Assembly (NCBI GenBank): GCA_002347185.1
Contig: DDXK01000007.1
Span: forward strand, 1 to 39,524
Length of the DNA stretch: 39,524 nucleotides
Source: Desulfobulbaceae bacterium UBA2262
GTDB lineage: Bacteria; Desulfobacterota; Desulfobulbia; Desulfobulbales; Desulfurivibrionaceae
Reading direction: 5' to 3'
Shown here: piece after piece, positions 7,740-13,375 of the stretch
How positions within the stretch are numbered: the first letter of the stretch is position 1
Layout of the letters: every line of letters begins with the position of its first letter
Notes under the pieces: model-generated
The model's input: the letters and a program-made list of their open reading frames with translations, nothing else
Database searches by the model: none
Told to the model about the DNA's origin: nothing
Translations under genes and position numbers: made by a program

Positions 7740-8909
7740 ATGAGTGAATACAAGGTTCAGAAGACATACGAAGAGATCAATGCCAGGATCAGGGCGGGAC
7801 AGGCCGTGGTGGTCACCGCCGAGGAGATGGTGGGGATCGTGAAAAAGAACGGGCCGGTGGAGGCGGCGCGCAAGGTCGACGTGGTCACCACCGGCACCTT
7901 TTCGCCCATGTGCTCCTCGGGGGCCTTCGTCAATTTCGGGCATGCCAACCCCACTCTCAAGGCCTGGAAGGTCTGGCTGAACAATGTCCCCGCCTATGCC
8001 GGCCTGGCCGCGGTGGACGTCTACATCGGCGCCACCGAGCCCACCGAGGAAGACCCCCTGAACAAGGTGTTCCCCGGTGAATTCCTTTACGGCGGGGGGC
8101 ATGTGCTCGAGGACCTCGTCGCCGGCCGCAAGGTGCGGCTCAAGGCCATCGGCTACGGCACCGACTGCTATCCCAATAAGAGCCTCGAAAAGGAGGTGAC
8201 CCTGGCGGAGCTGCCCTACGCGCTGCTGGTCAACCCCCGCAACTGCTACCAGAATTACAACTGCGCCGTGAACCTTTCCGAGCGAACCATCTACTGCTAT
8301 ATGGGCACCCTCAAGCCCCACGGCAGAAACGCCACCTACTGCAGCGCCGGCGAGTTGAGTCCCCTGATGAACGACCCCTTCTACAAGACCATCGGCCTGG
8401 GTACCAGGATCTTCCTGGGCGGCGGGGTGGGCTACGTCACCTGGCATGGCAGCCAGCACAACCCCCGGGCCCTGCGGTCCGAAAACGGTACCACCAGGAG
8501 GCCGGCCGGTACCCTGATGGTCCAGGGCGACCTCAAGCAGATGTCTCCCCGCTGGCTGAAGGGAGTGAGCATGCAGGGCTACGGCAGCTCGCTTGCCGTC
8601 GGCATCGGGGTGCCCATTCCCATCCTCAACGAGGAGATGGCCACCTACACCGGGGTGTCGGACGCGGAAATCTTCACCCAGATCGTTGATTACGCCTACG
8701 ACTACTCGCATGGGGTGGCCCGCAATTACGGCGAGGTGAGCTACGCCCAGCTCAAAAGCGGCCAGATCGAGGTGAACGGCAAGGTCGTGCCCACGGCCCC
8801 GCTTTCCAGCGTGGTGCGGGCCCGGGAGATCGCCCTGACCCTGAAGGAGTGGATCGAGGCCGGCAGGTTCCTCCTGGAAAAGCCGATCCAGACCCTGCCC
8901 GGTGAATAG
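7740..8909 (+). CDS. COG1900/DUF39 homocysteine-biosynthesis family protein
   Basis: A 389-residue protein of the HcyBio (DUF39) family. In methanogens and some sulfate reducers the family is required for making homocysteine from aspartate semialdehyde and sulfide without O-acyl-homoserine. Recognisable blocks are TTGTFSPMCSSGAFVNFGHA near residues 48-67, YGGGHVLEDLVAG, AIGYGTDCYPNK and FLGGGVGYVTWHGSQHNP. Conserved cysteines occur in PMCSSG, TDCYP, PRNCYQNYNC and TYCSAG; one or more probably carry sulfur. The start is ATG 7740, with GGAAAGGAG about 8 bp upstream. The usual C-terminal domains are absent; the preceding gene supplies CBS domains. A LarE-like sulfur transferase follows 69 bp after the stop. 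The family is certain; its biochemistry in this organism is inferred. Confidence 0.9.
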   Translation: MSEYKVQKTYEEINARIRAGQAVVVTAEEMVGIVKKNGPVEAARKVDVVTTGTFSPMCSSGAFVNFGHANPTLKAWKVWLNNVPAYAGLAAVDVYIGATEPTEEDPLNKVFPGEFLYGGGHVLEDLVAGRKVRLKAIGYGTDCYPNKSLEKEVTLAELPYALLVNPRNCYQNYNCAVNLSERTIYCYMGTLKPHGRNATYCSAGELSPLMNDPFYKTIGLGTRIFLGGGVGYVTWHGSQHNPRALRSENGTTRRPAGTLMVQGDLKQMSPRWLKGVSMQGYGSSLAVGIGVPIPILNEEMATYTGVSDAEIFTQIVDYAYDYSHGVARNYGEVSYAQLKSGQIEVNGKVVPTAPLSSVVRAREIALTLKEWIEAGRFLLEKPIQTLPGE

Positions 8910-8978
8910 GCGGACTTCTTCCCCCCGGCAGGGAGGGAGAGGGCGGACTGTCCGTTGATTGCTTGCGGGGGCTTGGCC

Positions 8979-9764
8979 GTGCGCAGCAAGTACGCGGGAC
9001 TCAAAGCCATGCTCGCCCGCTATGGCGAGGTGGCCGTTGCCTTTTCCGGCGGCGTCGACAGCACCTTTCTCCTCCATGCCGCCTGTTTTGCCCTCGGCCC
9101 CGCCCGGGTACACGCCCTGCACGCCCGGACGCCGCTCTTGGCCGGCGAGGAATCCGAGCGGGTGCGGGCAACGGCGCAGGCCCTTGGCTGCCCCCTGACC
9201 ATTCTTGAGGTTGATCCCTTCTCCTGGCCGATTTTCGTGGCCAACCCTCCGGACCGCTGTTACCACTGCAAAAGAAAGCTCTACCGCTCTTTCCTGCAGG
9301 CCCGCGACTCTTCCCGGCTGCCGCTTCTGGACGGCACCAACCTGGATGACCTGCAGGAAGTGCGGCCCGGGCTTGCCGCCCTCGCGGAGCTGGGGGTGCT
9401 GATCCCCCTTGCCGCCGCCGGCCTGACCAAGAGAGAGATCCGTCTGCTCAGCCGCGAGCTGGGCCTTGCCACCTGGAATGCCTGCTCCGCTTCCTGCCTG
9501 GCCACGCGAATCCCCGCCGGCGAGCCCATCAGCCGGGAGAAAATTTTTCTGGTCGCCCGGTGCGAGGCCCTGCTGACGGCATTGGGCTTCGCCGGCGTCC
9601 GGGTAAGGCTTTCCGGGCAGGAAGCGATCGTCGCCGTGTTGCGGCCCGACCTGGAGAGAATTGTGAAAAATGATGTGATTTCAGTGATTAGGGAGGGGTT
9701 TGCCAGGCTGGGCGCGGGCCGGGTTCGGATCGATCCGCAGGGGCGGCCTCCGGTGCCGGCCTGA
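8979..9764 (+). CDS. LarE-type ATP-dependent sulfur transferase
   Basis: Member of the PP-loop (adenine nucleotide alpha hydrolase) LarE family, which adenylates a substrate carboxylate and inserts sulfur; in lactobacilli LarE makes the nickel-pincer cofactor with LarB and LarC. With GTG 8979 as start, the PP-loop SGGVDS is at residues 23-28, where the family has it; TTG 8955 or ATG 9009 are alternatives. Other motifs are PDRCYHCKRKLY, LLDGTNLDDL and the C-terminal ACSASCLATRIP block, which holds the cysteine equivalent to the sacrificial or cluster-binding Cys of LarE. Extra cysteines leave open a 4Fe-4S rather than sacrificial mechanism. No larB or larC is nearby. The context with COG1900 suggests a broader sulfur role. 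A strong terminator follows. Confidence 0.85.
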   Translation: MRSKYAGLKAMLARYGEVAVAFSGGVDSTFLLHAACFALGPARVHALHARTPLLAGEESERVRATAQALGCPLTILEVDPFSWPIFVANPPDRCYHCKRKLYRSFLQARDSSRLPLLDGTNLDDLQEVRPGLAALAELGVLIPLAAAGLTKREIRLLSRELGLATWNACSASCLATRIPAGEPISREKIFLVARCEALLTALGFAGVRVRLSGQEAIVAVLRPDLERIVKNDVISVIREGFARLGAGRVRIDPQGRPPVPA

Positions 9765-9790
9765 GAAACCGGTTTTCACTGGCAGGGATT

Positions 9791-9815
9791 TGGGGGGGTG
9801 ACCCCCCATTTTTTG
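9791..9815 (+). terminator. Rho-independent terminator after the larE-like gene
   Basis: Seven-base stem TGGGGGG/CCCCCCA (9791-9797 and 9802-9808) with a GTGA loop and six T directly after. It lies 27 bp past the stop codon of the larE-like gene. Confidence 0.8.
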
Positions 9816-9838
9816 CTTATTTTATGGTGTTTTTTTGT

Positions 9839-9888
9839 TTGACAGCATGGTTTTTTTGTTTGACAATCACAGCACATGAGGCTAAATC
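9839..9888 (+). promoter_or_regulatory. Tandem TTGACA promoter region of the HU gene
   Basis: Two perfect TTGACA hexamers (9839-9844 and 9860-9865) lie 21 bp apart in a short direct repeat rich in T. The first has GACAAT 17 bp downstream (9862-9867, 4 of 6 to TATAAT); the second has TAAATC at 9883-9888 (3 of 6). One or both probably drive the HU gene starting at 9962. Confidence 0.5.
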
Positions 9889-9961
9889 CTCACTAGGCGA
9901 CTTACTTACGGCTTTGTAGAAGGCAGAGAATCTCTAAATTCACGAGGAGGAAGGAAAGGAA

Positions 9962-10234
9962 ATGAACAAGAGTGAATTGGTCGAGAAAATGGCAAAGGCT
10001 GGCGGCATCAGCAAGGCTGCGGCTGAAAAAACCCTTGGCGGCATGCTCGACGCGGTTACCGCTGCCCTGAAGAAAGGTGACAAGGTGACCCTGGTTGGTT
10101 TCGGCACCTTTTCCGTCACCAAGAGGGCTGCCCGCCAGGGCCGTAACCCTCAGACCGGCAAGCCCATCACCATCAAAGCTCGTAAGGTTGCCCGCTTCAA
10201 AGCCGGCAGCAAACTTGCTGACACCGTGAAGTAA
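9962..10234 (+). CDS. DNA-binding protein HU
   Basis: A 90-residue histone-like protein that binds and bends DNA as a dimer and supports nucleoid structure, replication and many phage reactions. The N-terminal helices (MNKSELVEKMAKAGGISKAA), the GFGTFSV turn, and the DNA-contacting arm (RQGRNPQTGKPITIKARKV) with the invariant RNPxTG are all present. A strong purine-rich ribosome-binding site (GGAGGAAGGAAAGG) precedes ATG 9962. It is monocistronic: tandem promoters lie upstream and a terminator hairpin downstream. The gene is less GC-rich than the preceding operon, as is common for highly expressed genes. HU versus IHF is decided by length and the absence of IHF-specific extensions. Confidence 0.96.
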   Translation: MNKSELVEKMAKAGGISKAAAEKTLGGMLDAVTAALKKGDKVTLVGFGTFSVTKRAARQGRNPQTGKPITIKARKVARFKAGSKLADTVK

Positions 10235-10268
10235 GCCGATTTTTAGCTTCATCGCCCTTTGCGCGTAA

Positions 10269-10309
10269 AAGGCAGGCTTCCACCACCCGTGGTCGCCTGC
10301 CTTCTTTTT
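10269..10309 (+). terminator. Terminator after the HU gene
   Basis: Nine-base stem AAGGCAGGC (10269-10277) with GCCTGCCTT (10295-10303). A smaller CCAC/GTGG pairing sits in the loop, and CTTTTT follows. Confidence 0.8.
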
Positions 10310-10398
10310 AGTTGACGCGGAAGGATTCTCTGGGTACATATGGACCACCCCGGCAAAGCCAGCCTGCAAGCGGCGGGAGCCGGGGGTGGATACGCAGT

Positions 10399-10475
10399 CG
10401 GGATGTGGCTCAGCCTGGTAGAGCACATGCTTCGGGAGCATGGGGTCGGAGGTTCGAATCCTCTCATCCCGACCA
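10399..10475 (+). tRNA. tRNA-Pro (anticodon CGG)
   Basis: A 77-base cloverleaf. The acceptor stem is CGGGATG paired with the 3' arm ending ATCCCG, the discriminator is A and CCA is encoded. The anticodon stem CATGC/GCATG frames the loop TTCGGGA, giving anticodon CGG (reads CCG). The T-arm GGAGG-TTCGAAT-CCTCT is intact. It sits at the edge of the prophage, a typical tyrosine-integrase target; a second copy of its 3' end would mark the right attachment site and is not in this window. Confidence 0.95.
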
Positions 10476-10483
10476 GAAAAGTC

Positions 10484-10517
10484 AAGGGTTTGCGGGTTAT
10501 CCCGCAAACCCTTTTTT
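10484..10517 (+). terminator. Terminator after tRNA-Pro
   Basis: Thirteen-base perfect stem AAGGGTTTGCGGG (10484-10496) with CCCGCAAACCCTT (10501-10513), loop TTAT, and a T run (10512-10517). The last clearly host-type element before the phage genes. Confidence 0.85.
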
Positions 10518-10554
10518 GTTGGAAATTTACCACAATTTACCACCTCACCATGAC

Positions 10555-10862
10555 TCACTCCACCCACAGCCCATCCCAGCGCTTAGCGAGCACCGCTCCG
10601 CTCGACAGTGTCACCGCCAGCAGCACCTTGCAGCGCCCCTTTGCCGCAACTGTCGGGGAGTCCAGGGCCGTGGCCACGGTCAGACCATCACCGGAAACCG
10701 TGGTTGTCCCAACTACGCTGGAGATGTCCGTACCCGTTGCATCGTGGACTGTCAACGTCGCGGCCGTGATGGTCGTCCCGTAGGGCAGGGCACCGTCGTC
10801 GGCCGTGGCGCTGCTGCACGAGGAGAAGGTGAAGGCCAGTGGGTCAGGTAGAGGCGCTTCAT
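10555..10862 (-). pseudogene. Phage protein gene with apparent frameshift near its 5' end
   Basis: An ATG at 10862 overlaps the stop of the preceding gene (ATGA), as throughout this module, and encodes MKRLYLT before that frame runs into a stop. A second frame, entered near 10843-10848, continues DPLAFTFSSCSSATADDG... for about 95 residues to the stop at 10555. It has no good start of its own except TTG 10755 or codons upstream of the overlap. The two parts look like one about 100-residue beta-rich phage protein broken by a one-base indel. A sequencing error is possible. If intact it would be the last gene of the late operon, beside the tRNA terminator. Confidence 0.5.
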
Positions 10863-10945
10863 GGCCAGATGCCCCATGCCGCCGTGTACCAACCAGCTAG
10901 GGCAGCGATCAGTAGGATGCTCAGGGCCAGATAAAGCTGCTTCAT
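10859..10945 (-). CDS. 28-residue membrane peptide in lysis module
   Basis: Encodes 28 residues (MKQLYLALSILLIAALAGWY... ending WGIWP) with one hydrophobic helix covering about residues 4-20. It overlaps both neighbours by the ATGA start/stop arrangement, which supports translation although it is very short. Its position between a holin-like gene and the final operon gene suggests a lysis accessory or a regulator of the holin. No family is recognised. Confidence 0.5.
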   Translation of the reverse strand: MKQLYLALSILLIAALAGWYTAAWGIWP

Positions 10946-11112
10946 TCCCTCTTGTCTCCCGTGAATACGCCTATGGCCCCGATAAGGGCCAACCCGAATG
11001 CCACCAGTGCCTCTGCCTGCTCCGGGGAAATAGCTACCCCGAAGGAGGTCAGCAGGGCGATAATGCCCCGCCAGGTGGATGCCTCTTTCAATCTTTCAGA
11101 CAGATAGATCAT
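10942..11112 (-). CDS. Small holin-like membrane protein
   Basis: A 56-residue protein (MIYLSERLKEASTWRGIIAL...) with a polar N-terminus, two hydrophobic segments (about residues 16-28 and 37-51) separated by an SPEQAEA turn, and a charged tail (TGDKRE). This is the pattern of small holin-like proteins that sit beside phage endolysins. The start ATG 11112 overlaps the preceding stop, and the stop overlaps the next ATG. It would sit in the inner membrane and time release of the M15-type endolysin encoded three genes upstream. The family assignment rests on size, topology and location. Confidence 0.55.
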   Translation of the reverse strand: MIYLSERLKEASTWRGIIALLTSFGVAISPEQAEALVAFGLALIGAIGVFTGDKRE

Positions 11113-11498
11113 GGTGCCTCCAGTATCATTCGTTCATCCCGCAAGCCGATGAATCCCATCTTGTCAACCCCTGCCCTCACCAGCTTCACCCTCGGCCCCC
11201 ACATACCATCTTCTATACAGCACAGCTCCAGCAGGTCATCAGCTTCCTTTTTGTGCCCCCTGGAGAGCAGTCCCATGCGGATCAGTTGATACAGAGCGTC
11301 ATGCCCCACGGAACCCCGGAGGATGGTGTTGGTATCAACGGCCCCTGTAGCCCCATCCCAGGCATAGCCCTTACGGATAATCAGGGTGCCCATGGAGTGC
11401 AGTTCAATATAGTCAGTCTTTATCGTATGGCCGAAGATCCTGGTGAAAAACCACTCGTCCTCAACAAGTTGATACTTGTAACCAGCCTTGTACTTCAC
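11109..11498 (-). CDS. DUF1353-like phage protein
   Basis: A 129-residue protein that fits the DUF1353 family of phage proteins: an N-terminal beta region (KYQLVEDEWFFTRIFG), the conserved RKGYAWDGATG turn, then VGHDALYQLIRMGLLSRGHKKEADDLL. In the family the Asp and His of the WDGATG and GHDALYQ motifs are conserved, but the function is unknown. The start is GTG 11498 and overlaps the preceding lipoprotein gene's stop (GTGA). It sits in the lysis module, consistent with DUF1353 genes often neighbouring endolysins and holins. Confidence 0.75.
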   Translation of the reverse strand: MKYKAGYKYQLVEDEWFFTRIFGHTIKTDYIELHSMGTLIIRKGYAWDGATGAVDTNTILRGSVGHDALYQLIRMGLLSRGHKKEADDLLELCCIEDGMWGPRVKLVRAGVDKMGFIGLRDERMILEAP

Positions 11499-11659
11499 AG
11501 CAAAGGCACCTCAACAGAAGGATCAGCCACGACAATCTCCTTGTGGGCATCCACCCGCACGTCTCCGTCGCTGGTGACGTTGATGGTGGTGCAGCCGGCG
11601 ACTATAGCACATGCTATAGCAAGCACGATGATGACCGGCAACAGCTCAAGCTCTCTCAT
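11495..11659 (-). CDS. Small lipoprotein (possible outer-membrane spanin)
   Basis: A 54-residue protein with a short N-terminus, a hydrophobic stretch (LPVIIVLAIACAIV) and a lipobox-like AGC at residues 21-23, giving a mature acylated Cys followed by about 31 polar residues. Beside an endolysin and a holin-like gene, a tiny lipoprotein suggests an Rz1-like o-spanin, but no matching i-spanin is seen and it is not proline-rich. Start and stop overlap the neighbouring genes by 4 bp. The name is an inference; the lipoprotein signal is visible. Confidence 0.55.
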   Translation of the reverse strand: MRELELLPVIIVLAIACAIVAGCTTINVTSDGDVRVDAHKEIVVADPSVEVPLL

Positions 11660-11994
11660 AGCGTCCTCTCGAAGTGGGGGGTGTCCGGGAAGCGGCTCCA
11701 GTTGCCGCCCCAGGAGTTTTTGGGGTCAAGCGCCTCCCAGTAGTCGCCCACCGGCTGCAGCGTGGCCTTGTCGTAGGTGAGCTGACCGTCACGGAAAAAA
11801 TTCAGGTCGATTGCCAGCCGACTGAGATGCTTGCTCTGCATGGTCCGGCTGCGGCCGGCCTTGACGTGCAGGGCCTGCTGCTCCGGGGTCCGGTAGAGCT
11901 CGCCGCCGGTGACGACAAAGCCCAGGCTCACCGCGTGCTGGATCAGGTTTGCCGCGTGGACCAGAAAGGCCGCCTGCTCGTCAACCAGGGACAT
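11656..11994 (-). CDS. M15-family peptidoglycan peptidase (endolysin)
   Basis: A 112-residue zinc peptidase of the M15 D-Ala-D-Ala carboxypeptidase/L-Ala-D-Glu endopeptidase group, which cuts peptidoglycan cross-links or stem peptides at the end of the lytic cycle. Key residues are visible: GGELYRTPEQQ near residue 30, the SKHLSRLAIDLNFF motif with the zinc His and Asp, the WEALDPKNSWGGNW loop, and the C-terminal catalytic/ligand DTPHFER. No signal peptide is present, so a holin is required. ATG 11994 has the strong AGGAGGTGGG ribosome-binding site and overlaps the preceding ferredoxin-like gene by 14 bp. Confidence 0.88.
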   Translation of the reverse strand: MSLVDEQAAFLVHAANLIQHAVSLGFVVTGGELYRTPEQQALHVKAGRSRTMQSKHLSRLAIDLNFFRDGQLTYDKATLQPVGDYWEALDPKNSWGGNWSRFPDTPHFERTL

Positions 11995-12190
11995 GGCCCA
12001 CCTCCTCCAGCGTCAGCGCGTCCGGTCGGCAGGAGCTTAGCGCCCGCTGTATCTCGGCGCGATGTCGGTTTGCGTTGGCCGCGGAGATCAGCAGGCGGCC
12101 AACGCTGAACTTGCCAAGCAGGTTTGGCAGGGCGGCCTCGCAGTTGCCGCAGCCAACACAACGGTCATTGTCGATGGTCAACTGAAACAT
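11981..12190 (-). CDS. Ferredoxin-like 4Fe-4S protein inside the phage late operon
   Basis: A 69-residue protein. CVGCGNC (Cys-x2-Cys-x2-Cys) near residues 11-17 and a downstream SCRPDALT give the CxxCxxC...CxP pattern of a monocluster 4Fe-4S ferredoxin. The segment between (PNLLGKFSVGR...) matches the usual ferredoxin layout loosely. ATG 12190 lies 1 nt after the preceding stop and has GGGGAG upstream; a GTG at 12199 is the alternative. It sits between a small membrane protein and the endolysin, a place with no obvious redox task. It might supply electrons or a cluster for the Fe-S-containing tail protein encoded at 17212-18012, but this is speculation. Confidence 0.7.
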   Translation of the reverse strand: MFQLTIDNDRCVGCGNCEAALPNLLGKFSVGRLLISAANANRHRAEIQRALSSCRPDALTLEEVGHVPG

Positions 12191-12191
12191 T

Positions 12192-12461
12192 CTATCCACT
12201 CCCCATCTTGATTTTTACCCCGGCGACCAGGGCGGCGAACACCAGGCCGACCGAGGCCATGACCAGATAGACAAATCCCTTATCGGCCGCCCTGCGCATG
12301 GCTCCGGCCAGTCGCAAATCCTTGCGGAACTCTTCGACCGCCGCCGGATCGTCAACATTGACGCCGAGGATGGAAAAAACGTCTTTCACCGCCGCCCTGG
12401 CAGCCCCACGGGCGGCCGGGCAGCTGTCCACGCTCTCAAATTCCCTGCATTCCGCCGCCAA
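12192..12461 (-). CDS. Small single-helix membrane protein
   Basis: An 89-residue protein with a soluble N-terminal half (FSILGVNVDDPAAVEEFRKD, then LRLAGAMRRAADKG) and one transmembrane helix (residues about 65-82, FVYLVMASVGLVFAALVAGV) ending in a short basic tail. This N-cytoplasmic, C-terminal-anchor layout is common for a conserved phage gene found between tail-fibre and lysis genes. The function is unknown; a holin or antiholin role is possible. The start is TTG 12461, 2 bp after the preceding stop; no in-frame ATG exists near. Two N-terminal Cys residues are present. Confidence 0.65.
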   Translation of the reverse strand: MAAECREFESVDSCPAARGAARAAVKDVFSILGVNVDDPAAVEEFRKDLRLAGAMRRAADKGFVYLVMASVGLVFAALVAGVKIKMGSG

Positions 12462-12463
12462 GA

Positions 12464-12787
12464 CTAAGCAACCTCGCCGATGCTGTCCTTGCGGCGGATG
12501 ATGGCGGCTGTGCCGGAGGGCAGGTTGATGGGATCTCTGCCCAGATCCACGCCGAGGTCGGAGACCAGCACGGCGTAGGCAGCGTTCGCGGTCACGTCTG
12601 TCGCCAGGAACTCAGCCTGCGACGTGACCACGACGCCTGTCGCCTCCGGGGCAGACGAGACGACCGCAGGCTTGGTCGAGATCGCGGCGTTGCTCGCGTC
12701 CTCAAGCCTGATGCTTGCGAACTTATCGGTGGACTGCCCCGTGAGCAGCTGCCCCAGGAGCGTCCATCCGCCAGGAAGTATAGCCAT
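12464..12787 (-). CDS. Hypothetical phage tail-region protein
   Basis: A 107-residue protein (MAILPGGWTLLGQLL...) of predicted mixed beta content, with repeated small polar residues (TTSQAEFLATDVTAN) and an RKDSIGEVA tail. ATG 12787 is chosen because GGAGG lies 7 bp upstream; the TTG 6 bp earlier is ignored. It follows the beta-rich protein at 12860 and precedes the membrane protein, so it is probably a fibre-tip or accessory tail component. I do not recognise the family. Confidence 0.6.
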   Translation of the reverse strand: MAILPGGWTLLGQLLTGQSTDKFASIRLEDASNAAISTKPAVVSSAPEATGVVVTSQAEFLATDVTANAAYAVLVSDLGVDLGRDPINLPSGTAAIIRRKDSIGEVA

Positions 12788-12789
12788 GC

Positions 12790-12843
12790 TCAATCCTCCA
12801 ATGGTTCAACGGTTGTGGTGCTGATCCAGCTTTTCCTATCCAT
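12790..12843 (-). CDS. Possible 17-residue leader-like ORF
   Basis: A tiny frame (MDRKSWISTTTVEPLED) fills the gap between the genes at 12860 and 12464 and ends 2 bp before the next ATG, so its translation could couple the two. No clear ribosome-binding site is seen; listed only because the arrangement resembles the coupled genes nearby. Confidence 0.2.
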   Translation of the reverse strand: MDRKSWISTTTVEPLED

Positions 12844-12859
12844 CTGCACACCTTATCTG

Positions 12860-13372
12860 TTATGGCGACAGCCGCACTGCCACTAATTCCGTAGCCTTGG
12901 GGGCGGCTCCGTAAACCCCCACAGCTTTCATAAAGGTGGTCGAAGCGCCATAATTCGTAACAGCCTGCAAGGTCACTGTGGTTGTGGTGGTGACGGTGAT
13001 CAGGGTCGTTACGGGAATAGTCATACTTACGGTGGCAATCGACGGATGATACTGCGTTGTGCCCGCAAGAGAGGCCGCGCCGTCGAAGAGCCTGACCGCC
13101 ACGGTGGCAGCCGTGGTGGTGGACCTTGAGTGGTTTACGCGGCCAATGAGCAGCCAAACGCCCGGCCCCAGGAGCAGGGACGGTCCGTCATACCAGACAC
13201 CGGAGCTGACCAGGGCGACATCGGCGGCGAGATTTGCCGACAAGGCGGCCGGGAAGATATCCCCAAGCGCCGCCACCCTGGTCACGGCCGCCTGGCGGAC
13301 CAGGATGGTCTCTGCCCCGTCCAGGGCCTCCGCGCTGCTGAAATCCGCTGGGTTTGCGTATTCCTTGTCCAT
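12860..13372 (-). CDS. Beta-rich tail-associated protein
   Basis: A 170-residue protein with N-terminal helix-like polar sequence (MDKEYANPADFSSAEALDG) and a long Thr/Val-rich half (TIPVTTLITVTTTTTVTLQA) expected to form beta strands. It starts 3 bp after the stop of the tail-tip gene (13376), in the same operon, and is followed by other small tail-end genes, so a fibre or receptor-contact role is plausible. No family recognised. Confidence 0.65.
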   Translation of the reverse strand: MDKEYANPADFSSAEALDGAETILVRQAAVTRVAALGDIFPAALSANLAADVALVSSGVWYDGPSLLLGPGVWLLIGRVNHSRSTTTAATVAVRLFDGAASLAGTTQYHPSIATVSMTIPVTTLITVTTTTTVTLQAVTNYGASTTFMKAVGVYGAAPKATELVAVRLSP

Positions 13373-13375
13373 TAT

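Noticed and set aside
7035..9266. A 743-codon minus-strand frame opposite the CBS, COG1900 and LarE-like genes
   Set aside because: Three well-supported plus-strand genes with family motifs occupy the region; the long frame is a GC-driven shadow.
10399..10475. Left attachment core inside tRNA-Pro
   Set aside because: Likely in principle, but only one copy of the tRNA 3' end is in the window, so no core can be claimed.
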